The translations under genes and the position numbers were made by a program. A stretch of 64,000 bases of DNA from Pseudocercospora fijiensis CIRAD86 (lineage: Eukaryota; Ascomycota; Dothideomycetes; Mycosphaerellales; Mycosphaerellaceae). The notes under the pieces are model-generated. The model searched no databases, was not told the origin of the DNA, and saw only the letters and a program-made list of their open reading frames with translations. Below, one piece after another: positions 48,501 through 59,186 of this stretch (positions are counted from its first letter, which is position 1; each line of letters opens with the position of its first letter). Location: assembly GCF_000340215.1 (NCBI RefSeq), contig NW_006921542.1:1578267-1642266 (forward strand). Direction: 5' to 3'.

Positions 48501-49717
48501 ACTATTAATAGGTGCCTTAAGATCTATACTCTTGTTAATAAACAGTCCGAATAGAACATTCTATATACGAAGTTCCTATAGCGTACTAGCCTTACTCTTT
48601 TAAAGGATCTTATTTTAAATATAAAAGGAGCTAGGGGAAGAGCTAAATTTATTAGTATAAGCACTTCCGTTTCTATCGCTATCCTTAATATTAAGTACGA
48701 AACTGATTTCCTTATTATACCCTCTAGCGATAACGACCTTTCTATTATTCTTAGCCGCCTATAAGCTCGTAAGAACCGCCTTATTGCTCGAAATATAGAT
48801 AATAGCTCCTAGAAAGGAATAATCTCTATATACGGGAGTCGCTCTACTACCTTTACTACCCTTACTATTTCTAAGATCTATATTCTAGTTAAAGATCTTA
48901 TTAGTCGTAACGATACCTAGCTATTAAAAGACTAGGTAGTAGACGAGAAACTAGCGTCGAGTCCGCCCTAGTATCGAAACCGCTAGATAGGGGTATTATA
49001 TACGCTGTCGCGACTTAGTATTTAATAAGAAATATAGGTATAATAGAGTATAGTACTAAAAGTAGTAGCTATAGAGTATACTAGCTAGCTAGCTAGGGTA
49101 TATTAAATAGCCCGATAGCCGGCCGGTCCCTACTATCTCTATCCTTTCTATCCTCGCTTTGCCTAGCCCTAGTATATCCCGGTATTCCTATAATCCTATA
49201 ACTGCCTCCTAGTAAAAACTATTATAAAGGCCGCGTAACTAGTACCTCTATTAAAGAGCGGATATATAACGATATACTAGTTCTAGCTATATAGCGTAAG
49301 TCCTCCCTCGAGAGACGAGACTCTTTATAGTAATACCTAGTAGTTAGCCTTACTAGACTTAGTCGTAAAGATACTTTTTTCGAGCCTATAATCCGAGACA
49401 ATTAGATAGCGATACTTTAGTAATTAGAAGCGAATTAATTTTACGAATAGTATAGGTAGTACTAAAGATTTTAGAGCTTTCGACGATTGCCTATCTAGTT
49501 ACTATCTATTAAGAAAATGCTTAGAGAGGATACGAGAACTAGTAAATACTATATAGTCGGTATTTAGAGATTATATAAGAGAAAGGTAGATAAAGTAAAG
49601 CTAGTAGAGGCTAGTACTATAGTAACCGGAAGTATAACGACTAATAGAGATCGTTACTAGAAGAGGAAACGGCTTACTCGAAAGGTACTACTTCCTCTAA
49701 GGGCTAGGCCTTACGAC
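45560..49717 (+). pseudogene. Ty3/Gypsy gag relic, cut by the hAT element
   Basis: The plus-strand reading begins near 45.64 kb. A capsid-like block, ENVTNFVKRFSTILK, lies near 46.0 kb, and a possible eroded zinc knuckle (GRYYYNRANCYL) near 46.89 kb. Thr/Pro-rich low-complexity sequence is near 47.3 kb, and a protease-region block follows near 48.3-48.9 kb. It is the inverted relative of 40.9-44.0 kb. At 49717 the sequence passes directly into the hAT terminus, while the minus-strand copy continues into pol. The hAT therefore inserted at this point, or the rest was lost later. Confidence 0.75.
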
Positions 49718-49903
49718 TAGACCCTATAGTAGTTCGGTTTCCGAACTACTAAACGTATATAGTTTAGTTTCTTAGCGGCGAACTAGCTCCCTAGTTCCGG
49801 TTAAGTTTCATTAAACTATATAGATTCCTAGTTTAAACTAGAGACTATATTAGTTTTACTATAGGGATACTCTTAATCGACTACTAGCTACGATTACTAG
49901 CTA
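49718..49903 (+). repeat. hAT left terminal region
   Basis: 186 bases shared in inverted orientation with 4874-5059. The outermost bases form the terminal inverted repeat with 57848-57862 and 59312-59326. Confidence 0.8.
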
Positions 49904-50139
49904 TAATAGTAACTAGTTTATATTTACTACGCTCGCGGTTATCTTAATAATAGCTATTACCGTTACTAGGGCGTAGTTACCGTTACTAGAGCCTAGTTGC
50001 TATTACCGGGGCGTAGTTACCGTAGTTACGAAGGCTTACCTATATAACGTTGCGTAGGCGGCAACAATTAGGGCTTCGCGATATTATTATACCTTTTAAC
50101 TTCTTCGTCTATACCTATACCTATAATAACTACTATACG

Positions 50140-53100
50140 CTACGCCCCCGCCTCCCTTCTTTAAAATAGTAAAAGAGAAGCGCGCCGGGCGCTAAATAGA
50201 AGATAGAACTAAAGACGGCGAGTTTATCTTACCTAAGTATCTAAGAAAAAAGTATAAAACTAAAGAGGAGTACTTTACGAAGAAGAATTCTATACGAGAC
50301 CGCGAGAGAAAGGAGAAGATAAATAAGGCTAAAAGATCGAAGGATAAGAGAAGAAAGGCGCGGAATAAGGCGTTCTATCGATAGCTAGCGCCTATAGAAA
50401 AAAGTAAAGGTTAGAATAAGAAGATAACCTAAGAGAAGGCTAAGAGGAGGAAGGAATTACGTCTAGTTTTCGAGCGTAAATTTCTATTAGTATAAGTTAA
50501 TCTAGCTAATAGCCGTAGCTAGTAGCTATAGCTAGTATTTTTCTCTTTAAGACGTTAACTAAAAGAATTTAGACCTATAGCCGCTACCTCTATCGATACG
50601 ACCGATAGTAACGGAGATATTTAGATAGCTAAGAACAATAATACTAGAGTTTAGGATACCGCGAAAGAGCTTAATACTACGAATAGAGGGACTAAAAAAA
50701 GCGAGGAGATACTATACGTTAATCTAGTAATAGGTATAGTCTTAGGGCCTAACGCTATAGACGATAAGCGCTAGGAGTAGATCGAGTATAGTTAAAGAGA
50801 CGAGATACTAGTAAAGGGCTAAGGTATCAGTCCTATTAATCTAGAAAATTATAGTTAAAGCTACTACAAAAAGCTAGTAAGGATTAGAATCGAGACTAGT
50901 CGTCTTTATATCCTCGATATAGAGTAGAAGTTTCTTTATTAGTATTAGAGCGAAGCCTTTACGTCTATAAAGGCAAAGTAGCTTACGATTAATACGATCG
51001 GGGCTAGGTATCTAGGGACGGTAGAAGTGTTACTAAAGGAGGAAGGGGTATAGGTAATTATTCTATACTCGGAATATATAGCCGGCGTTCGTAGCCGGCA
51101 GATACTAGTACTTAAATAGAAAGCGTTTCTCGAGGGTATAGTACTACTACTACACAAAATCTTTACTAAGATAGAGAGGGCTTATATCCGGAATCTAAGC
51201 TACTAGTAGGATAGGTTAGCGTTAGAATCCTCTAAATCTCTATATAATCCTTACCGACCGATATTGTATATATACTAGGCGCTATACTAGGAAGGGTAAT
51301 AACGAGACAATAGTCGAAATAGTCTAGTATACGAGCGAGATTACGATAACGTCGAGAGGAGGTCGTATACTTACCTTCGAGCCTATCGAGTCCTAGACGA
51401 CGGTTAGGGCTAGATTCGTCCTCTCCGAATCCTAGTAGAAGAAATTTATTATAAGGTACTACTACCTAGTCCTTACCTTTATAGAGTCTAAGTAGAAGGT
51501 TATTCGGAGATATAAGAATATCGAGTATTAATCTAGATATCTTCGAAAAGGCTAGCTAGGCGTATCTTTAGACCCCCGAGTATACCGAGTAGTTTAATTA
51601 ATAGGTCTATAAGATATAGTTCCCTTTATACTTACGTTCGAAGGAGTATAAACTCCGGAAGTACTCGATACGATAGGGGAGTAAGGAGCGAACGGACACA
51701 TTCTAGAAGTTCTTTATAAAGGGGGCATTATACCGTTATACGACTTCTCGACTTAAAGGTTAACTAGTAATTGTCTATAACTTCTACGGTTTAATCTTAA
51801 AATGCCCGAAACTAGGGGATAGGAACTTATCGCCTACGAACTATCTCTCTTCTAAACGGTATCGGGAATCTTAAGAAGAGAGAAGGGTTAATATAGATAG
51901 AGCGTTCTAGAAAGAGGTACGTCTTCTAAAATGCTAGCTATAGCTACCGGTTACTTTAATTAACCGTAGAGATCTAGCTAATTATTATAGGCTACGCTTA
52001 AGGAAGCTCTAGGATTAAAGGCTACCGATTGCTCTCCCGAAGACTTTAAGTAACTAGTAAACGGAATTCTAGCTATAAATAGTCTTTTAGAAGACTTCTA
52101 CGAAAGGGAGTCTATATAGAAGATATATATATATCTTATAAACTACCCTCCCCTATTTCTCGGCGCGATAACCTAGCGTATTATATTCGAAAAGAATAAA
52201 GAGGCTACGTTAGACGATATTCGGAAGATCCTCCGTAATACTCGCCGAGTAGCTATTACTATCGATAGCTAGTTAAGCCGGACTATAAGAGCCTCCTTCC
52301 TCTCGATTATACTATACTTTATTAATTCGAATTAGAAACTCTAGGACCTTATAATCGGATTCCCTAAAATTCTAGGTTCCTATACTAGTAAGGATATAGC
52401 GAAGCTTGTCTATACGGTAATAGATAGGGTTAGCGTAATAACGAAACTAATCTCGTTTACTACGGATAAAGCTAGTAATAATCGAATATTATATAAGGCG
52501 TTATATATACAATTTACTCGTATATGTCTTTAAAATTACTAATCGTATCGATAGGGTCGAGTACGTAGAGGAGATTATAAGGTCTACAATCTAGCTTAAT
52601 CTTCCGAATATTAAGCTCGCTACGATTCCGGATACGTACGATTATACGTACGATAATAACGATAAAGAGGCGCCTAGTAATAGCCCTAGCCCTATTAAAT
52701 CGGAGCCGACGTCGTTACTAGTTATATCCCTATAGAAGTTTCCCTACCTCGCTTATACAGCCTAAATCGCGATCTAAGCCCTCTTTTAGACGCTTAAAAT
52801 TACACTATTAAACGACGACTAATAGAGGATCCTAGATAAGGATAAAGCAAAGTCGAAAGTCGAGAAACTCGTTATAGTAATAAGACGGGATAAAGTAAAG
52901 AGCCTCGCTCTCGTTTTACACAAGGTATAACTTTTATCCGTAGCCGGTACCCGTAGCCGGTAACCTAGTATAGTTCTAACTCTTTTTCTCTAGCTTCGTC
53001 GTCTAGTAATATATATAAACTCGAGCTTATAGAGATATAACCGATTCGACGCTATTTAAAAGAACCTAATCGAGCGCCCTAAAACCGATATCTAGAATAT

Positions 53101-54390
53101 TATATAGAATAGGCGATAGTAAAAGCGGCCTCCTTAGCGCCTACTCCGTTTTACCTAAGACGTTTAGATCCGGTTCGATTCGACTTTCTATATAGTTACG
53201 AGGGGATATACTTTACGTACCGCTCTCGAGATCTATTAGAGTTCCGAGGGTATTAAGTAGCTCGGGCTTACCTCTACCGAATAGCGCTAAGTAGAGTATC
53301 TCGTCGATATTAGTAAGTATTACGCGAAGGTTACTACTACGATTAGAAGAACCCGAGGACCGACAATCTACCTTGTCTTTACGTACTATAACTAGCTCTT
53401 TAACGAGCTCGACGAAACCGTAGCTAAGCTAGCTAAGAAGAGCGTTCCCTAGAAAGTAGCTATAACGAAAGCTATAGATACCTCTTATACTAAGTTATAT
53501 AAATATTATAGTACTACCTTTTAGTCGTTCGGGGATATCTATAGCGTTACGTACTTACTTAACCTAGTAGAAAAGGATATATACTAGTAGAAGCTAGAAT
53601 AGAAGGGGGACGAGGAATAGCCTTAGTATTACTAGACTATTTTAAAAAAGATATTCTATAAGCGTCGGAAAGAAACTAATCTAAATATAGCTCCTATAAA
53701 GAAAAAGAAGATTTAGAAGGCTCCGATATTATACCTATTTGATAAGTAGGAAGTAGAGGTAGAAGAGGAAGCAACTAGTAAAGTAAATAAAGAAGAGTTC
53801 GATTTCTATTAGCGCGCGGATACGTACTAAACCTATAGGCTCGGAAAGAGGGCTAATAATCTCTAGATCTTACCGGTCTTCTAGACAAATTCGGAGACGA
53901 TATTCTCGCTATATAGTAGCGGTTAGAGCCTAAGTTTCTAATAATAGCGTCGGTCGCTTAGAACGTCCTCGCTATACCGAGCAAAGATATAGGCTCTAAG
54001 AGATCTTTTAGTATCGCTCGTCACTAGGGCCGCTTTAATCGAATATACTCGCCTACTATCTTCGAATCTATTATAGTATTCCGATACTATCTCCTCTACT
54101 AGAGTCGCTAAGGTAAAATACTTAAGATTATACGAAAGGACTTAATCGAGGAATTAGAAAACCTTAAGATCGAAGAAACCTAGGAGCGCGAAGAGAATAC
54201 GAAATTTAGTCTAAGCGAAACCCTAATTAGCGATAATAAAGAGGAGGAGGGCGGAGGTAGAAGGCAATACCGGGTCGAGAAGCGGAAATGTATATAGGCT
54301 TAGAGTAGCTTTAAGGAGACGAAGCGTTTACGTAGAAGGTAATATAGCCGGTATATATCTTTAATATATTTCGAATTCCTAGGACCTAAA
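50140..54390 (+). pseudogene. hAT transposase relic
   Basis: The first part (about 50.2-50.5 kb) is strongly basic. The middle (50.6-51.5 kb) reads as protein but is unassigned and could be a separate upstream gene. The RNase H-like catalytic core is clear: RVAITIDS-LSRTIRASFLS at about 52.24-52.3 kb, then N-KLQDLIIGFPKILGSYTS and FTTDKASNN at about 52.46-52.48 kb. This is the hAT arrangement around the first two catalytic Asp residues. The C-terminal dimerisation domain at about 53.94-54.11 kb reads IASVA-NVLAIPSKDIGSKR, then SFSIARH-GRFN. Both blocks are diagnostic for hAT (Ac/Restless-type). RIP stops at Trp/Gln positions make it inactive. Confidence 0.85.
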
Positions 54391-54699
54391 TAGACTAGTT
54401 ACTATAGCAACCTACCCTACTTATGTATAGACTATTTCTAATTCTTTATTCGCTCTTCCTCTCCTTTTTCTCTTTCCCTATATTCTTAAAGATAAATATA
54501 CCTTAAGGATTCGGCTCTTCGGGCCTTTTTATGCCGGCTACCTCCCCTTCCTTAAGCTACTATCCTTTATACGAATCTAACGATAACCTACTAAGGCGGT
54601 TTAATAGAAGACTATTTAATTTAGAAAGTAAGAAGTATAAATATCTCTTTACGATTATAGGCTTATTAATTTTCTAGGTCCTACCGATATACCCTCGTC

Positions 54700-55290
54700 G
54701 TCTAAACGCGTAGATAAATATCCTTAGAGCCTAAAGGGTAAGGGTAAAATAAGCTAAGTATAGGGAGACTATAGCGAGAACGAGATATCGGAAGAGTAAG
54801 ACTCTCCGTAGTATATATAAGGGAAGGGGATACCTCGGAAAATAGTACCGAAAAATAAGAAGGCTTTAGGTAGATAGAAGAAGGCTAAAAAAAGTAGGCG
54901 GACGAAGGCTATCGTAAAGAAAAGTTATCTTTCTATTAAAAAAAAGGGAAAAAGGTAGGACTCGACTATAAAGAAGCGGCGCTTTAAACTAGGTACTATT
55001 ACCCTTCGCTAGATCCGGCTTTTCTAAAATAAAAGAGGGACCGAGCTTTTAATCCTTAAGACTCCTTTCTAGCGACTCGTCCGAGAAATTATATTAGATT
55101 TTCGGTCTAGTATACGATTTACGGCTAAGGCGATTAGTACTTTTTAGGAAGCTACGGAGATATTTCTCGTAACCGAGCTTAAGCTTTTAAACCTCGTTAC
55201 TATCTATACGAAGCGGGTTACTCTTTAAAATAAAGATATATAGCTTCTAGCTAAAATTCGGCGTCGGTTTATAGCGGATTAGTTAGAAAT
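54700..55290 (+). pseudogene. Histone H3-like relic 1 (divergent variant)
   Basis: Histone H3 wraps DNA in the nucleosome. The core at 54971-55283 reads, with dashes for RIP stops: KKRRFKLGTITLR-IRLF, TELLILKTPF-RLVREIILD, FRSSIRFTAKAISTF-EATEI, FLVTELKLLNLVTIYTKRVT and L-NKDI-LLAKIRRRF. These blocks align along the histone fold of H3, from RYRPGTVALREI at the N-terminal helix to KDIQLARRIRG at the end, with little or no gap. The stops fall where H3 has Gln. Upstream is a Lys-rich tail (TKAIVKKSYLSIKKKGKR) unlike the canonical H3 tail, and two extra residues sit before TELL. That suggests a variant such as a CenH3 or H3v-like protein, but the type is not decided. It lies about 0.6 kb downstream of the transposase, on the same strand. 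No intron was seen in the core. Confidence 0.85.
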
Positions 55291-55675
55291 TGTATTTAGT
55301 CGTTATATTAACCTAGGAGGAGGCCTATTTTCGTATCCTTTTACCGGCTATAGGTACTAGCTATATTTCTAATTTTATCTCCGCGCCGTCCCTAAATCTA
55401 AGGTACGAAGTAGAAACCTAGCGCTCTATATTTACCCGGCTATTATAGAGACCAGCTATATTTAGATAAGTTTCTTCGTATATCGCGACCTAGTAGGTAG
55501 TAAGCGAAAGGGCGATAAAACGTTTATAATACGTCTCTATTTAGACCTAAAATATAAAGGTCCTAAGGAGCCCTAGTATCCTAAATATAAGGAGATTCTT
55601 TAGTATTAGTACTTTAATCCTCTATACTACGAGGTAGATAGTAAGCCTACGAAAGAGAAACTTTAACGAGAAATT
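55291..55675 (+). pseudogene. Unassigned possible coding remnant after H3 relic 1
   Basis: The plus strand continues as protein-like sequence with RIP-type stops, including a block near 55.49-55.61 kb (GDKTFIIRLYLDLKYKGPKE). It may be a C-terminal extension of the H3-like protein or a separate gene. I do not recognise it. Confidence 0.35.
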
Positions 55676-56388
55676 CTCTATAATACGTAGCGCTATTATA
55701 TAGCGATAGATACGTACTAAGTCTAGTAACTCGAAGAAGAATTAAGATAGCGTATTAGCGACCGAGGAGGAGATCGATAGTATACTAGTAGAGTCGAGGT
55801 CTTATAAGCGAAGTACGAGATAATATAGGCTCCTAGTTGTTTAGAGTAACGTACTATATAAAAAACCAGGCGTGCTACTCTTATTTACTTACGACCTATA
55901 TCCTAGGATACTCTTCTCGTACTTTTTATACTCTTTTCTAATACCTTACCTATAATCGCTCCGCGATAACCGAGTAAATATAAGCTATAGGATTTCCGCT
56001 CGGTACCTTAGCCTTCTAGATACGGTAGAGTTAAGTCTCTATAATACGTAGCGCTATTATATAGCGATAGATACGTACTAAGTCTAGCAACTCGAATAAG
56101 AATTAAGATAGCGACCGAGGAGGAGATTAATAGTATATTAGTAGAGTCTAGGTTTTATAAGCGAAGTACGAGATAATATAGGCACTTAGTCGTATAGAGT
56201 AACGTACTATATAAATAACTAGGCGTGCTACTCTTATTTACTTACGACCTATATCCTAGGATACTCTTCTCGTACGTTTTATACTCTTTTCTAATACCTT
56301 ACCTATAAGCGCTCCGCGATAACCGAGTAAATATAAGCTATAGGGTTTGCGCTCGGTATCTTAGCCTCCGAGATAGGGTAGAGTTAAA
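55676..56388 (+). repeat. Tandem duplication of a 361-bp unit
   Basis: Unit 1 is 55676-56036 and unit 2 is 56037-56388. Both begin ctctataatacgtagcgcta. The second lacks about nine bases near its start. Differences are few, so the duplication is younger than much of the region. It starts inside the possible coding remnant after H3 relic 1. Confidence 0.88.
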
Positions 56389-56930
56389 TTTAGAGCGTTA
56401 GCCGGCACTTATAGCCGGTATATAGAGACGGTAGTAGGCCTTTTCCTACTAAATAACTAGCTTGTTTAGTATAGCCTACCTAATATATCTTATATTTCCT
56501 AGTAATAGGCCTAGGTTACTTATTAGAGTACTATAGCTAGTAAGGGAATTACTAAGGAATATCTGTACTATAGTAGGATACTATTATTACGCCGGCTATT
56601 TATTAAAAGGAGGCTTTCGCCTATTACTATACCGGCTATATATACCGGCTATATTTCAAAGTTTGCCGTACCTACTATTTTTAGCTATACCTACCTTCTT
56701 TCCTTACTCTAACGTTACTATAATATAGGCTTACGTAACGCTTACTATATTGCCTAGCGATACCGCGATACTACCTCTCTCGCTATATTTAACCTTCGTA
56801 TCGATACCTATACGTCTATACTCTATATTTACTACCTCTATAATACCCTCGCTCCGCGCGTACCTTTATATACCTTTGTAACGTACTTTTTTCCTTAATT
56901 CGACGATTTTTATAATACCGAGTCTACTTA
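56389..56930. other. Spacer between the H3-like relics
   Basis: No coding relic was recognised. Copies of CCGGCTA/TAGCCGG-type words occur near 56.40 and 56.63-56.65 kb. The pyrimidine-rich stretch at the end could be the promoter side of H3 relic 2. Confidence 0.4.
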
Positions 56931-57182
56931 ACTAAGTTACGACGCGTTATAAGAAGGGACCTACTACTTCTACGGGTTATAATAAGACCGGAAATAGTAG
57001 AACGAGTATAGTATATTAACGTAAGAAGGCTACTACTACTACCGCTAGCTCTAGTACTAGAAAGGGCGTTACGAGTAAGGCTCCGTATAAGACGACGGCG
57101 GGTAAGGCTCTACGTAAGACGACGACTAGCGCTTCTACTACTAGTAGTAATAATCGTATAAAGCGTCTATAGCGCCTAGGAA

Positions 57183-57261
57183 GTAAGTCCTATTTATAGC
57201 CGGTAGCGTAGCCGGTAGCGTAGCCGGTATTCTTACTATGTTTTTACTAATCCTTCTTTAG
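57183..57261 (+). other. Intron 1 of H3-like relic 2
   Basis: It starts GTAAGT and ends CTTTAG, with a branch-like ttactaat about 10 bases before the end. Joining gga-a to cc-gta restores the codons for Gly-Thr-Val-Ala-Leu, the expected H3 sequence at that point. It contains two tandem copies of ccggtagcgtag (57200-57223) plus a partial copy. The same 12-bp unit, in the opposite orientation, forms the array at 58208-58255. Confidence 0.85.
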
Positions 57262-57461
57262 CCGTAGCCCTCCGTAAGATTCGGAAGTATTAGAAGAGTT
57301 CTAATCTCCTAATCCGTAAAGCTCCTTTCTAGTAACTTATTCGCGAAATTGCCTAGGTTTATAGAGTAGACCTTCGCTTCTAAGCCTCCGCGATAGGCGC
57401 CCTTTAAGAGGCTATAGAAGCCTACCTAGTTCGTATCTTCGAATATATATTTCTCTTCTAC

Positions 57462-57870
57462 CTCTTTTCTAGACCCCGTAGTAGTTCGGTTTGCGAACTA
57501 TAGAACGTATATAGTTTGGTTTCTTAGCGGTACCCCTCCGGTTTGGTTCCGGTTTAGTTTTTTACCCCGCTAGTCTAAGCCGGTTTCCGAGAAAATCCGA
57601 CTAAACTGCGACGGCATACGACGATATACGACGATATACGACGACCTCGGATCTAGTCCGGGGGCCCTATATTACATACGCTATACGGTTCCATCTGTGT
57701 TTCGGGCTGTTTAGACGTGTTTTAGGTCGGGTTTTTGTCCGTAGCTAGCACGTAGCCGGCAAACCGGTCCGTATACCGGTTCCTTAGCAAACTAAACTAA
57801 ACCAAACTAGAATTTCGGCTTGGCAAACTAAACCAAACTAACCCGGACTACTACGGGGTCTACTCTTTTC
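57462..57870. mobile_element. Non-autonomous hAT element (393 bp) with 8-bp target duplication
   Basis: The element spans 57470-57862. Its ends are tagaccccgtagtagttcgg and (reverse complement of the other end) tagaccccgtagtagtccgg. It is flanked by identical ctcttttc at 57462-57469 and 57863-57870, the 8-bp duplication hAT transposases make. It encodes nothing obvious. Unlike its surroundings it keeps many CpA and TpG (for example catctgtgtttcgggctgtt), so it arrived after most RIP or escaped it. It also contains short repeats of tatacgacga near 57.62 kb. It sits in a probable second intron of H3 relic 2, whose acceptor (actaatactattttag) survives to its right. Confidence 0.92.
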
Positions 57871-58207
57871 GAACTATACTAATACTATTTTAGCGATTAA
57901 CCTTATAGCTATCTACGCGAAGCGTATAACGATTATAGAGAAGGATTTTAAAGCACTCGATTAGATTCTAAAAGGCTAGGATATCTATATACGAGATAGT
58001 ACTAGGTAGGATAGATATTCTAGTAGGAAGGATATTCGTAGTATTATCTATAAGCTTTTCTATATACGAAATAAGCCGCCATTCTACGGCGCTATATACC
58101 GCGCTCTAAATACTCTCTAAGTATATATATATATAGTATAGTATACTTTATTAGCCGTACGGAATAGAAGTCTTCAAAAATCCCGGTAGTACTAAGGAGT
58201 AAAAAGG

Positions 58208-58267
58208 CCGGCTACGCTACCGGCTACGCTACCGGCTACGCTACCGGCTACGCTACTAGCTATACTA
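58208..58267 (+). repeat. Tandem array of a 12-bp unit (ccggctacgcta)
   Basis: Four perfect copies occupy 58208-58255, followed by degenerate ones. The unit matches, in the opposite orientation, the repeats inside intron 1 of H3 relic 2. Confidence 0.9.
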
Positions 58268-58943
58268 CTAGGTTTTTTAAAGAACTAAAAGAAGATAGAC
58301 ATTCCGGTTAATTTGTATTAGTTTAGATTTTTATAAAAAGAAAATAGGGAAAAATAAGGAAGGTTAAAGAGCCTAATACTTATAGTTATAGGTATTATCC
58401 CTGTTTTCTAGACTATATTATATACCTGCCTTCGTAACTCTACCTAATACTCCCTCTAAATATCCTTATACTCTACCTACTAGAAATTTAACTAGGTACC
58501 TAGACCTATAGCTGCCTCTATATCTTATACTATCTTCTATAGATTAAAGGACTCCTCTATAGTAGCCTCTACCTCCTTATATAATACGAAGTTGCTACCT
58601 ACCCTACCCTTTATATCCCCTAAATAACTAAGAGTTCTAAGGAACGAACTAGTATTCGGCCTTAGTATAGCGAGTAACTAGTAGATCGTTATAGAGAGCT
58701 ACTTTATAGCTCTTTTATATACTAAACCGATACTAAGGGAGGAACTATCCTAGTACTTAATATTAGAGAATAGTTTAGTTAGAAAGTATTAGAACTTCTT
58801 AAGGAGGGCTTCTAGGGATATCGATAAGTTCTACCTAGATCTAGACAACAACATTCTACCGAGCAGTTAGGGAATCATATAGCGAGCGAAAGGATAAAAT
58901 TTATACCTAATAAGTATAGTTTCTAAACTAAACTATAATAGCT

Positions 58944-58976
<33 letters not shown>

Positions 58977-59186
58977 GCTTTTAATTAGTTAGTGCCCTTA
59001 GCTAATTGTCTATAGATTTAGGGTTATATAAGTACCTTCCTATAACTAAAAAATGCCGGCTACGCTACCGGCTATACTCTCGTATCTTATAAAGGGCTTG
59101 CTTCGAGTTACGTAGATATTCTTATACTTCTTAGAAACCGATAAATTCTATAGTTCGAACTAGCTAATCCTATAGTTGCTTAGCAA
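58268..59186. other. Unassigned sequence with an AT microsatellite
   Basis: No coding relic was recognised. A (TA)n run lies at about 58951-58977, and another copy of ccggctacgctaccgg near 59056. It lies between H3 relic 2 and the hAT right end. Confidence 0.45.

Larger units (their letters stand above)
56960..57985 (+). pseudogene. Histone H3-like relic 2, with intron, split by a hAT MITE
   Basis: Exon 1 (to 57182) encodes a basic Ser/Thr-rich tail with KAPYKTTAGKALRKTT, reminiscent of ARKSTGGKAPRK in H3. After removal of intron 57183-57261, exon 2 (57262-57443) reads GTVALRKIRKY-KSSNLLIR, KAPF--LIREIA-VYRVDLRF and -ASAIGAL-EAIEAYLVRIFE, which aligns closely with fungal H3. After the MITE, exon 3 (from about 57894) gives INLIAIYAKRITIIEKDF, the H3 segment NLCAIHAKRVTI-KD, then diverges. 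Stops sit at H3 Gln positions. It is clearly different from relic 1. A CenH3 or other H3 variant is possible. Confidence 0.85.

Noticed and set aside
50945..51157. Minus-strand open stretch
   Set aside because: It lies antisense to the plus-strand protein-like sequence upstream of the hAT catalytic core.
57462..57870. Tc1/mariner-type element with TA target sites
   Set aside because: The ends do begin with TA, but the perfect 8-bp flanking repeat and the shared ends with a hAT transposase fit hAT better.
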